Shown: positions 1-7,614 of the stretch, piece after piece
Layout of the letters: each line of letters starts with the position of its first letter
Numbering within the stretch: the first letter of the stretch is position 1
From: Halomonas heilongjiangensis
Lineage (GTDB): Bacteria; Pseudomonadota; Gammaproteobacteria; Pseudomonadales; Halomonadaceae
NCBI RefSeq assembly: GCF_002879645.1
Contig: NZ_PNRE01000033.1
Location: forward strand, 62,001-126,000
Direction of reading: 5' to 3'
Length of the DNA stretch: 64,000 nt
The notes under the pieces: generated by a model
The model's input: the letters and a program-made list of their open reading frames with translations, nothing else
Databases searched by the model: none
Told to the model about the DNA's origin: nothing
Program-made: the position numbers and the translations under genes

Positions 1-1
1 G

Positions 2-787
2 CCGCGTGAAGGCAAGAAGGTGACGCCGGCGAGCATTCGCCGGGTGATCTTGGCCGGCCTGGTCAAATTGGTCGAGGGGCTCGAGCTCGGGGCGCGCAAC
101 GCCGTGGCGGTTTCCATGGCCTGTGCCGTCGCCGGCATCATCGTCGGTGTGGTCGGCCTGACCGGGCTGGGGCTCAAGTTCTCCTCGATGATGATGGCAT
201 TCTCGGGCGGCAACCTGCTGCTGGCCCTGGTCATGGTGCTGTTGGCCAGCCTGGTGCTGGGCATGGGCCTGCCGGTCACCGCCAGCTACATCGTGCTGAT
301 CGTGTTGGTGGGGCCGGCACTGACCGCCGAGTTCGGCGTGCCGCTGCTGATCGCCCACCTGGTGGTGTTCTGGTACTCCCAGGACTCCAACGTCACGCCA
401 CCGATCGCCCTGGCCGGCTTCGCCGGGGCGGCGATCGCCGGCAGCAAGCCCATGGAGACCGGCTTCCAGGCGTGGAAGTTCGCCAAGGGGCTCTACCTGA
501 TCCCGCTCTTCATGGTCTACAACCCGGAAATCATCACGGGCGGGCCGCTGTCGGTGCTGGTATGGACCGCGTTCATCGGCTTCCTGGCCCTGGGGGCCTT
601 TGCCGCGGCCCTGGAGGGGTATCTCTTCACGTGGATGTCCTGGCCGCTGCGCCTGGTGCTGCTGCCGGCGATCGCCGCGGCCTTCTACCCGAACCCGATG
701 GTGGAAGTGGCCGGGGTGGTGGTGATGATGCTGGCCATGGGCGGCAACTGGCTGGCCAGCCGGCGCGAGGCGGTGGCCCACGGCTGA
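2..787 (+). CDS. TRAP transporter fused permease, C-terminal part (5' end outside window)
   Basis: The frame is already open at base 2 and ends with TGA at 785-787, so the gene starts upstream of the window. The visible 260 or so residues are almost all hydrophobic helices. They carry the DctM-type signatures of TRAP carriers fused as 4TM+12TM proteins: GMGLPVTASYI near the middle, then a DSNVTPPIALAGFAGAAIAG stretch. Such proteins are the inner-membrane permease of Na+-driven, binding-protein-dependent uptake of organic acids or similar solutes. The substrate cannot be read from this part. A strong hairpin follows 20 bp downstream, so this is the last gene of its operon. An internal GTG at 20 is not a real start. 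Confidence 0.85.
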   Translation, partial: PREGKKVTPASIRRVILAGLVKLVEGLELGARNAVAVSMACAVAGIIVGVVGLTGLGLKFSSMMMAFSGGNLLLALVMVLLASLVLGMGLPVTASYIVLIVLVGPALTAEFGVPLLIAHLVVFWYSQDSNVTPPIALAGFAGAAIAGSKPMETGFQAWKFAKGLYLIPLFMVYNPEIITGGPLSVLVWTAFIGFLALGAFAAALEGYLFTWMSWPLRLVLLPAIAAAFYPNPMVEVAGVVVMMLAMGGNWLASRREAVAHG

Positions 788-806
788 CACGGCCCTCGAA
801 CAGAGA

Positions 807-835
807 AGGCCCGGCAGGCATGGCCTGCCGGGCCT
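807..835. terminator. Bidirectional terminator hairpin
   Basis: A perfect 13-bp GC-rich stem (AGGCCCGGCAGGC and its complement) closes a 3-nt loop. It lies between the convergent TRAP permease and lipoprotein genes. There is no long T tract on either side, but position and strength fit a shared terminator. Confidence 0.75.
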
Positions 836-859
836 CGGGGGCTGTCGTCGATGTGGCCG

Positions 860-1270
860 TTACTGGTCGTCGTCCTCGGTCGCGTCTGCGTCCTCGGCGG
901 ACGTGTCCGCGTCATCAGCCATGGGCTCGTCTTCCGCGTCCATGGCGTCGCTCTCCTCGGGAATCTCGTCGGTCGCCGTGGCATCGGCCTCGGTGTCGAC
1001 GGCGGTATCGGAGGAGCCGGCGCCCGCTTCGGCCTCTTCCTGCAGCATGGTCTCCTGGGAGCCCTGGAGATCCTCGTCCGGCTCGTTCGCGGCCGCGTCG
1101 TCGTCGGTCATCGCCTCGGCCTCGTCGTCGCCGGCGGTGGTGAACTGCTCGTCGGCCGTGGTCTCGGTGGCCTGGTCGGTGGTGTCCATCGCCTCTTCAT
1201 CGGCGCTGTCACAGCCGGCCAGTGCCAGGGTGCCGGCGAGTGCAGCAATCAGGATCATGGAACGCGTCAT
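860..1270 (-). CDS. Very acidic putative lipoprotein, 136 aa, unknown function
   Basis: I do not recognise a family. The N-terminus is a typical lipoprotein signal: MTRS, a hydrophobic stretch, then the lipobox LALAGC, placing the acylated Cys near residue 20. Everything after it is low-complexity, built from Asp, Glu, Ala, Thr and Ser with almost no basic residues. The mature protein would be a disordered polyanion tethered to a membrane facing the periplasm. Acidic surface chains are common in salt-adapted bacteria, and binding of cations or a spacer role are possible, but nothing proves either. The reverse strand has competing long frames caused by the repetitive GC-rich codons. The lipobox is the main reason to prefer this frame. 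Confidence 0.7.
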   Translation of the reverse strand: MTRSMILIAALAGTLALAGCDSADEEAMDTTDQATETTADEQFTTAGDDEAEAMTDDDAAANEPDEDLQGSQETMLQEEAEAGAGSSDTAVDTEADATATDEIPEESDAMDAEDEPMADDADTSAEDADATEDDDQ

Positions 1271-1295
1271 GGTGTTGTCTCCTTCCCGGGATAAG

Positions 1296-1315
1296 GCTCG
1301 TGAGGTGTCACGAGC
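1296..1315. promoter_or_regulatory. Perfect 8-bp inverted repeat upstream of lipoprotein gene
   Basis: GCTCGTGA and TCACGAGC are separated by GGTG, about 26 bp upstream of the lipoprotein start codon on the minus strand. It could be an operator or a 5'-leader hairpin. No regulator is identified. Confidence 0.3.
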
Positions 1316-1521
1316 GTCGTGTCATTGCCCAAGACTAAGGGATAGCCGGCCTGACAGAGCGCAACAAGGATGCAATCGTTGTCGCCCGCCAGCGACAGTG
1401 GCAGGCGGCGAGGCTTTCCACGACCCGCGGGAGGCGGTATGCTGCGCGGTTTTCGGGCGGCTACGCTTGTAGCGTCGGGCCGTCGTTGCGTGTCGCGACA
1501 TCATCACCGGGGGAGTTGTCC

Positions 1522-2034
1522 ATGCAGTCGTCGCACCAAGCGCCACGGGTTGGCGTAATCATGGGATCGAAATCCGACTGGCCGGTCATGGAGCATGCCG
1601 TGGCGATGCTCGAGCGTCTCGGCGTGCCCCACGAGACTCGCGTGGTCTCGGCCCACCGCACCCCGGACCTGCTGTTCGACTACGCCAAGTCCGCCGCCGA
1701 GCGCGGCCTGCAGGTGATCATCGCCGGTGCCGGCGGGGCGGCGCACCTGCCGGGCATGGTGGCCTCCCAGACGCCGTTGCCGGTACTCGGTGTGCCGGTG
1801 GAGTCCAAGGCGCTCAAGGGCCTCGATTCGCTGCTCTCCATCGTGCAGATGCCCGGCGGCATCGCCGTGGGCACCCTGGCCATCGGCAAGGCCGGCGCCA
1901 CCAATGCCGGTCTGTTGGCGGCCCAGATCGTCGGCCTGCAGGACGAGACGGTGCGTGCCGCCGTGGAGGCCTTTCGCGCCGAGCAGACCCGCACGGTGCT
2001 CGACAACCCCGATCCGCGCCCCGCGGCCGAATGA
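1522..2034 (+). CDS. purE: N5-carboxyaminoimidazole ribonucleotide mutase PurE
   Basis: PurE moves the carboxyl group of N5-CAIR to C4 to make CAIR, step 6 of purine synthesis. The class I signature is present: [13 protein letters not shown] at the N-terminus, then [19 protein letters not shown] and [11 protein letters not shown], with a total of 170 aa, normal for bacterial PurE. The ATG at 1522 is chosen over an in-frame GTG at 1486 because GGGGGAG lies 8 bp before it and the conserved region begins soon after. purK follows after 22 bp, the classic purEK operon. The upstream gap (1271-1521) shows no convincing PurR box. Confidence 0.96.
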   Translation: MQSSHQAPRVGVIMGSKSDWPVMEHAVAMLERLGVPHETRVVSAHRTPDLLFDYAKSAAERGLQVIIAGAGGAAHLPGMVASQTPLPVLGVPVESKALKGLDSLLSIVQMPGGIAVGTLAIGKAGATNAGLLAAQIVGLQDETVRAAVEAFRAEQTRTVLDNPDPRPAAE

Positions 2035-2056
2035 GCCAGCGAGAGGAGAAAGCGAC

Positions 2057-3169
2057 ATGAACATCGGCGTACTGGGAGCCGGCCAGCTCGGCCGCATGCT
2101 GGCCCTGGCGGGCTACCCGTTGGCCAATCGGTTCACGTTTCTCGACACCACCGGCCACCCCAGCGCGGGCATCGGCGATGTCATGGTGTATACGGATCAG
2201 CACCATCTCGACGACTTCCTGGGCAAGGTCGACCTGGTCACCTACGAGTTCGAGCACCTGCCGGTGGCGCTGGTCCAGGCCATCGAGGAGGTCAAGCCCG
2301 TCTACCCCTCCAGCGAGGCGATCCGGGTGTGTCAGAACCGTGCCGAGGAGAAGGCGCTGTTCGACCGCCTGGGCATCCCGACCCCGGCCTACCGGCTGGT
2401 GGAGCACGCCGACGAGCTCGAGGCCGCCGCCCGCGAGCTGGGCTGCCCGGTGGTCGCCAAGTCGGTGACCGAGGGCTATGACGGCAAGGGCCAGGCGGTG
2501 ATCCGCGATCCCGCCGAGGCCGCCGAGGCCTGGCGCGCGATCAATCACCCCCGGCTGATCGTCGAGGCCTTCGTCGACTTCGTGCGCGAGGTGTCGATCA
2601 TCGCCGTGCGCGGCCGCGATGGCGAGGTGGTCTTCTATCCCATGGCCGAGAACGTCCACGTCGACGGCATCCTGCGCTACTCCCTGGCGCCGATGCCGGA
2701 TCTCGACGACAGCGTGCAACTGGTCGCCGACGACTATATCCGTGCGCTGCTCGACGAGCTCGACTACGTCGGCGTGCTGACCCTGGAGCTGTTCCAGACC
2801 CGCGACGGCGGGCTCTTGGCCAACGAGATGGCCCCGCGGGTGCACAACTCCGGCCACTGGAGCATGGACGGGGCGGTGACCAGTCAGTTCGAGAATCACC
2901 TGCGGGCCATCCAGGGCCTGCCGCTGGGCGATACCGCGGCGCGGATGCCCACCTGCATGGTCAACGTGATCGGGCGTGAGGGCGATCCGGCCGCGATCCT
3001 GACGATGCAGGACGCCCACCTGCATCGCTACGACAAGGCCGAGCGCCCCGGCCGCAAGCTGGCCCACGTCAACCTGCTGGCGCCGACCCACGAGGCGCTG
3101 CTCGCCAAGGTGCGCGCCTGCGCGGCGTTGCTGCCCGAGGCGCCCGAGCCGCGCTTCAGTTTCGAATAG
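2057..3169 (+). CDS. purK: N5-carboxyaminoimidazole ribonucleotide synthase PurK
   Basis: PurK is an ATP-grasp ligase that carboxylates AIR with bicarbonate and ATP to give N5-CAIR, the substrate of PurE. The 370-aa protein starts MNIGVLGAGQLGRMLALAG, the typical PurK nucleotide-fold start. It continues with YEFEHLPV, an ATP-grasp core (PVVAKSVTEGYDGKGQ) and the metal/ATP site NEMAPRVHNSGHW. The start at 2057 has GAGAGGAG about 7 bp upstream. A longer frame reaching back to 1727 is only a shadow inside purE. Followed 24 bp later by a strong terminator. Confidence 0.96.
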   Translation: MNIGVLGAGQLGRMLALAGYPLANRFTFLDTTGHPSAGIGDVMVYTDQHHLDDFLGKVDLVTYEFEHLPVALVQAIEEVKPVYPSSEAIRVCQNRAEEKALFDRLGIPTPAYRLVEHADELEAAARELGCPVVAKSVTEGYDGKGQAVIRDPAEAAEAWRAINHPRLIVEAFVDFVREVSIIAVRGRDGEVVFYPMAENVHVDGILRYSLAPMPDLDDSVQLVADDYIRALLDELDYVGVLTLELFQTRDGGLLANEMAPRVHNSGHWSMDGAVTSQFENHLRAIQGLPLGDTAARMPTCMVNVIGREGDPAAILTMQDAHLHRYDKAERPGRKLAHVNLLAPTHEALLAKVRACAALLPEAPEPRFSFE

Positions 3170-3193
3170 CGAGCGCTGCCCGGTACTGCACGC

Positions 3194-3231
3194 GACGACG
3201 AAGGCCCCGCCATGGCGGGGCCTTCGTCGTC
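3194..3231. terminator. Bidirectional terminator hairpin after purEK
   Basis: An 18-bp perfect stem (GACGACGAAGGCCCCGCC and its complement) with a 2-nt loop sits between the convergent purK and phoX-like genes, so it can serve both. The TTCGTCGTC side ends in a short pyrimidine run. Confidence 0.85.
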
Positions 3232-3256
3232 TTGCCGGTCAGCAGCGGGGTCGCGC

Positions 3257-5281
3257 TCAGGCGCCGATGATGCCGCCGTCCTCGCGGGTGATCACCAGGG
3301 TGGCGGAGCGGGGAACGGCGCTGCCGCCCTCTGGCCAGTGGCTGGCGAAGTCGCCGGCGGCGAACGCCTCGGCCCCGGTGGTGGCGCCGGGGTGCTGGAC
3401 GTTGACGAACAGGGTGCGCTGGTCGGGCGTCATGGTGATGCCGGTGATCTCCTGGCCCACGGGGCCGGTGAGGAAGCGCTTGATCTCGCCGGTCTCGGGG
3501 TTGGCGGCCAGCATCTGGTTGTTGCCGAATACGTCAAAGATGCCGTTGTTCATCACCGACTCGCTGATGTCGGTCTGGATCCAGACGCGGCGATCGGGGT
3601 CGATCCACAGGCCGTCCGGGCTGGCGAAGATGGCGTCCCGGTCGAGGGGCTGGCCGGCCAGGTCGCGGCTGTCGTCCTGGTCGCCGGCCAGTGCGAAGAG
3701 GTCCCAGGCGAAGCGCTCGGCGGTGTGGGTACCGTCCTCCTGCCAGCGGATGATATGGCCGAAGCCGTTGTCGGGCCGCGGGTTGGCGGCGTGCTCCTGG
3801 CCCGCCTCGCGGCGGGTGTTGTTGGTGAGGGTGAAGTAGACCTGGCCGGTGACCGGGTCCACGGCGCCCCACTCGGGGCGATCCATCCTGGTGGCGCCGA
3901 CATGGTCGGCGGCGCTGCGGGTGTTGACCAGGATGTCGGCCAGGTCCGCGAAGCCGTGCTCCGGGGTCAGGCCGTTCTCGCCCGGGGCCAGGGCCAGCCA
4001 CTCGCCGCTGCCGTCCTCGTTGAACCTGGCCACGTAGAGCGTGCCCTCGTCGAGCAGTGAGCCGTCGGCGCTGGCGGCCTGATAGGGCCGGGCCGAGACG
4101 AACTTGTAGATGTACTCGAAGCGGGCGTCGTCGCCCGAGTAGCAGACCACCGGCTGGCCCTCCTCGGCGGGGGCGAAGATCACGCCCTCGTGGGCGAAAC
4201 GGCCCAGGTGGGTGCGCTTGACCGGCGTGCTCTCGGGATCGTGAGGGTCGATCTCGACCATCCAGCCGAAGGCGTGGGGCTCGTTGCGGTAGTCCTCGCC
4301 GGCCGAGGCGCCGCGGGAGCTGGCATCGAAGCGCAGGGTCTCGTCGGCGCCGCCCGTTGCCTTGTGCCACTGGTAGCGGCCGGTATCACGAGTGACGATG
4401 CCGTAGCGGGTCTGGCGACGGTCGATCTCGGTGTCCTGGTTGGCGAAGTAGCCGGACCAGTTCTCCTCGGCGGCCAGGTAGGTGTTCCATGGGGTGACGC
4501 CGTGGGCGCAGTTGTTGAGGGTGCCGCGGGTCATGCTGCCGTCGGGGCTGTACCTGGTCTGCACATGGGCGGTGCCGGCCACCGGACCGGCGAGGCGCAT
4601 GGGGGTGAGGCCGGTGATGCGGCGGTTGTGGGCGTCCGCGACCACCTGCCACTGGCCGTCGTCACCCTGGCGCACGCGAACGACGGAGACGCCATGGGCG
4701 TTGAGTTCCTTGAGCACCTGGTCGGGGTCGCGGGAGCCGTCCTCGTGCTGCGGAAAGCCCTCCGAATCGAGCGCCAGGCCCCGGGCGGCGCCGTGCAGGA
4801 AGCGCGGTTCCACGTACTCGTGGTTGAGCACCAGCAGGCCGTCGCGGGAGCTGCCGTCGATCGGGAAGAAGTGCATGCCGTCGTGGTGGCTGCCGATCTG
4901 CTGGGCCTGGTCCTCGCCGCTGGCGTCCAGCGAGAAGGCCGGCATGTCGCCGCTGATCGGCGTGCCCCAGGGAATGAAGGTCTGTACCCGGTAGCCTTCC
5001 GGCACCACCACGCGGTCGGCGGCGCTGACCGGAATCGCCTTGAAACCGAGGCTCGGCGCGGCGGCGCGACTAACGGTGGCGGCGAAGGCGCCGCCGAAGG
5101 GCAGGGTGGTGGCCATGGCGCCGGCCACGGCGGCGGCCAGGCTGCCGCGCAGCAGGGCCCGACGGCTGACGCGCGCCTCGAGGATATCGCCGAAGTAGGC
5201 ATTGGGCGACGTGTTGCTCGCGGGCTCGTCGCCGGCGGCGAGAATCGGGTCGGTGCTGCCGATGTGCTGGGGCTGTTGCAT
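3257..5281 (-). CDS. PhoX-family (DUF839) Tat-exported alkaline phosphatase
   Basis: A 674-aa protein of the PhoX/DUF839 family, Ca2+/Fe3+-dependent periplasmic phosphomonoesterases used in phosphate scavenging. The N-terminus has a twin-arginine signal after a hydrophilic leader (VSRRALLRGSLAAAVAG, residues about 38-54), typical for PhoX, which is exported folded. The mature part contains the NHEY motif near residue 150 and the conserved block GTLNNCAHGVTPWNTYLAAE with its Cys and Glu ligands. These residues favour a real PhoX over a distant relative. The gene stands alone. A Pho-box-like element lies about 50 bp upstream, which would fit induction by phosphate starvation. Confidence 0.88.
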   Translation of the reverse strand: MQQPQHIGSTDPILAAGDEPASNTSPNAYFGDILEARVSRRALLRGSLAAAVAGAMATTLPFGGAFAATVSRAAAPSLGFKAIPVSAADRVVVPEGYRVQTFIPWGTPISGDMPAFSLDASGEDQAQQIGSHHDGMHFFPIDGSSRDGLLVLNHEYVEPRFLHGAARGLALDSEGFPQHEDGSRDPDQVLKELNAHGVSVVRVRQGDDGQWQVVADAHNRRITGLTPMRLAGPVAGTAHVQTRYSPDGSMTRGTLNNCAHGVTPWNTYLAAEENWSGYFANQDTEIDRRQTRYGIVTRDTGRYQWHKATGGADETLRFDASSRGASAGEDYRNEPHAFGWMVEIDPHDPESTPVKRTHLGRFAHEGVIFAPAEEGQPVVCYSGDDARFEYIYKFVSARPYQAASADGSLLDEGTLYVARFNEDGSGEWLALAPGENGLTPEHGFADLADILVNTRSAADHVGATRMDRPEWGAVDPVTGQVYFTLTNNTRREAGQEHAANPRPDNGFGHIIRWQEDGTHTAERFAWDLFALAGDQDDSRDLAGQPLDRDAIFASPDGLWIDPDRRVWIQTDISESVMNNGIFDVFGNNQMLAANPETGEIKRFLTGPVGQEITGITMTPDQRTLFVNVQHPGATTGAEAFAAGDFASHWPEGGSAVPRSATLVITREDGGIIGA

Positions 5282-5330
5282 CTGCCTGCCTCACATGAAG
5301 TCACGGGGAGCTCCATGGTCGGCAGGGGGG

Positions 5331-5348
5331 GTTACATCGGTATGAACG
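5331..5348 (-). promoter_or_regulatory. Possible Pho box upstream of phoX-like gene
   Basis: On the minus strand the sequence reads CGTTCAT-ACCG-ATGTAAC. That is two 7-mers with the 4-bp spacing of PhoB sites (consensus CTGTCAT-N4-CTGTCAC), matching 5/7 and about 4/7. A further CCGTCAC unit (6/7) sits 22 bp upstream in phase. No clear -10 was found, so this is suggestive only. Confidence 0.4.
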
Positions 5349-5403
5349 AATAGAGTCGATATCGTGACGGCCTGGTGTCGCGTCGGGAGATGACCGCAAC
5401 GCC

Positions 5404-5427
5404 GAAGGCCCCTCACCTGGGGGCTTC
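5404..5427 (-). terminator. Probable terminator of the DUF2231/haem-protein operon
   Basis: GAAG-G-CCCC and GGGG-G-CTTC pair across a 6-nt loop with one internal mismatch, about 30 bp past the stop of the upstream minus-strand gene. Confidence 0.5.
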
Positions 5428-5458
5428 AGCGTTCAGCCGGAGCGTGCCGGCCGGTGCG

Positions 5459-6010
5459 TCAGCGGGCCTGGCGCCGGGTCATGATGCCCAGCACGGCGCA
5501 GGCCAGGCCGATGAGCACCATCACGGCGATGACCCAGAGCGGGCTGTAGAAGGTGGTGTAGACCTCCCAGCCGGTGAGGCGCAGCAGCTCGGAGAACCGG
5601 GTCGTCGCGCCGGCCAGGTGGCCCCCCAGGGTGCCGGTGGTGGCGAACAGCAGCCCGCCGATCAGTGCCAGGATCACCAGCACCCAGCGCCGGCCCCCGT
5701 CGAAGGCGGCCGCGCCGGCGCGCCACACCAGCACGGTGAGCATGGTGTAGAGGCCCAGCGACCACAGCGCCATCAGGACATGGTTGCGCACCATCGGGCT
5801 GGCCAGGTTGGCCTCCAGCGGCCAGACCAGCAGGCCGGTGACGATGGCGGCCAGGGCGCCGAGCAGGCTGAGCACCAGCACCGGCAGCAGAGCGGCGCGG
5901 CTGAGCTCGGCCAGGCGGCCGGACAGCAGGGCGCCGACCAGGATCATCAGGGTGGCCAGTGCCCAGAACGCCTCCGGGAAATGGACGAGCATATGGTGCA
6001 TGCCGGTCAT
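5459..6010 (-). CDS. DUF2231-like four-helix membrane protein
   Basis: A 183-aa protein with four predicted membrane helices. The opening MHHMLVHFPEAF resembles the HxxLVHFP motif of DUF2231 proteins. Further conserved-looking His residues occur in RNHVLMALW and TLGGHLAG, at helix ends where they could bind haem. It overlaps the upstream gene by 4 bp (ATGA), so the two are translationally coupled and probably form one unit with that haem-binding partner. DUF2231 has no firm biochemical function. A role as membrane anchor or quinone/haem electron conduit is my inference from context. Confidence 0.75.
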   Translation of the reverse strand: MTGMHHMLVHFPEAFWALATLMILVGALLSGRLAELSRAALLPVLVLSLLGALAAIVTGLLVWPLEANLASPMVRNHVLMALWSLGLYTMLTVLVWRAGAAAFDGGRRWVLVILALIGGLLFATTGTLGGHLAGATTRFSELLRLTGWEVYTTFYSPLWVIAVMVLIGLACAVLGIMTRRQAR

Positions 6011-7446
6011 GAGCGGTCTCCTCGGCGAGTCGGGCGGAAGGCGGGCAGCAGGGCGAGGGTCACGCCGAGCATGGCGAGCAGGCCGGCGATCAGCGTCAGG
6101 CCCCATTGGCGGGTGATGGCATCGTTGAACTCCCTCTCCACGCCGTAGAGCGCCAGCTGCTTCTCGCTGTGACGGGGCCGCACCGGCATGCCGGCGGCGA
6201 TGTCGTCGGCTCCGGCATGGGCGCGGCTGGTCAGCAGCGGCCAGTCCACCTGCCCGGGGTAGAACAGGGTCATCTCGAACCAGTCGTCGCTCCAGTCCGG
6301 AGAGTCGCCGTCGATGCGTTGGGCCTGGATGTCGGCGTGGCGGCCGAGCCCCAGCGAATGGGGGTGCGAGACGTAGTGCCAGCGACTGCCGGTGGCATTG
6401 CGATACACGGCGATGCCGATGTCGTAGACGCCCTGTTCGCGGAAGGCCTTGTCGTCCAGTGGGCTGCGGGTATCCATGTCGCGCACCAGGGTCACGTCCC
6501 AGTGGCCCTCTTCCCAGCGGGCCTGACCGTGCACCGCGATGTCGCCGCGGGAGCCGGCGGGATCGCGCAGCAGGCGGCGCGGGATGACGTCGCCGTTCTG
6601 CCAGTCGTGGTCGGGGTCGAAGTCGGTGCGGTTGGCCTCGGAGAGGTAGTAGAGGCCGTCGAAGTCGACCTGGCCGGACGTCACGTCCTCCCAGCGCAGG
6701 GTGCGCTGGCCGGTCTGCTCGGGGTCGAGCATCCAGAGTGGGCGGTTGTTGTCGGCGTCCCAGTTGGTGGTGTAGGGGCCGGTGCCGGCGTCGCTGTTGC
6801 GGTACTCGCCGATCCACTGGTCATCGGAGGCGCCGATGGGGTTGGAGCGTCCGGCGCGCCAGTGCCAGAGGTCGAGGAAGTAGCCGGCCTCGCGCTGGGT
6901 TGCCAGGACGTCGGCATCCACCACGCTGCGCCAGTCGTGCTGGTCCGTCCGCGTGCCCGGCAGGTACTTGCGCACGTCGCTCTGGCCGAGTCGCTCGCCC
7001 AGGTGTGGATGGGCGATGACCTCGGCGGGCGAGGCCGAGTCGCTGAAGAAGCGCATCCGGTCGCCGACGGTGATATAGCCGCCGTAGCGGCCGAAGTCCG
7101 GGACGCCACCGTCGTCGACCAGCATCGCCACCCGGTCCTCATAGGTGCCGTCGGGATCGGGGCCGGCTCGGGAGTTGCCGTGACGGATCCATTCGCCGTC
7201 CTCGAAGCGCAGCATGTCGTGATAGACGTGGGCGCGTTCGGCGGGCCAGCGGTAGCGGAAGAAGATTCGGTCACCGTTGTAGGCGGCCTGCACCTGCAGC
7301 GGCATGGTCAGTTCATCGGGGACATGGATATTGCGCTCGAGGTCGTTGCCGACCACTCCGGTGCCCTGGGTGATCCAGGCCAGTCCGAGGGCAATCGGCA
7401 GGCCGAGGACCAGCCACGGGCCGGCACCCTTGTCATGACTCGCCAT
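6007..7446 (-). CDS. Ethylbenzene-dehydrogenase-related haem-binding protein
   Basis: A 479-aa protein resembling the EB_dh family, the fold of the gamma subunit of ethylbenzene and dimethylsulfide dehydrogenases, which binds one b-type haem. It has an N-terminal signal anchor (residues about 10-28) and a C-terminal membrane helix (about 450-470). Between them is a long soluble, presumably periplasmic, beta-rich domain with family-like phrases such as FFRYRWP, DLWHWRAGR and ARWEEGHWDVTLVRDM. The molybdenum catalytic subunit of true dehydrogenases is absent nearby, so this is probably an electron carrier rather than an enzyme subunit. Start at 7446 is backed by AGGAG 6-7 bp upstream. The gene faces the flavohaem pair across a 168-bp divergent promoter region. 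Confidence 0.75.
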   Translation of the reverse strand: MASHDKGAGPWLVLGLPIALGLAWITQGTGVVGNDLERNIHVPDELTMPLQVQAAYNGDRIFFRYRWPAERAHVYHDMLRFEDGEWIRHGNSRAGPDPDGTYEDRVAMLVDDGGVPDFGRYGGYITVGDRMRFFSDSASPAEVIAHPHLGERLGQSDVRKYLPGTRTDQHDWRSVVDADVLATQREAGYFLDLWHWRAGRSNPIGASDDQWIGEYRNSDAGTGPYTTNWDADNNRPLWMLDPEQTGQRTLRWEDVTSGQVDFDGLYYLSEANRTDFDPDHDWQNGDVIPRRLLRDPAGSRGDIAVHGQARWEEGHWDVTLVRDMDTRSPLDDKAFREQGVYDIGIAVYRNATGSRWHYVSHPHSLGLGRHADIQAQRIDGDSPDWSDDWFEMTLFYPGQVDWPLLTSRAHAGADDIAAGMPVRPRHSEKQLALYGVEREFNDAITRQWGLTLIAGLLAMLGVTLALLPAFRPTRRGDRS

Positions 7447-7614
7447 GTGATCTCCTGCATCATGGGGTAAGCGGATGTTTCCTGGTGTCAGTGTGGACCA
7501 TGCACGCATGAACGACCTGACACAGATCAAGTCAGGCGTGACAATCCGCCACATCGGTTGAATGTGCCGGCCGATCCGCAACAATGAGCAGCAGGCGTGG
7601 GACGAGAGGGGACG

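Noticed and set aside
1461-1521. PurR-type operator upstream of purE
   Set aside because: A loose inverted repeat GCTACGC/GTAGC was seen, but it does not match the PurR consensus.
5375-6148. A plus-strand frame with Gln/His-rich text opposite the DUF2231-like gene
   Set aside because: Shadow of the minus-strand membrane protein. It has no start-site support and no homology.
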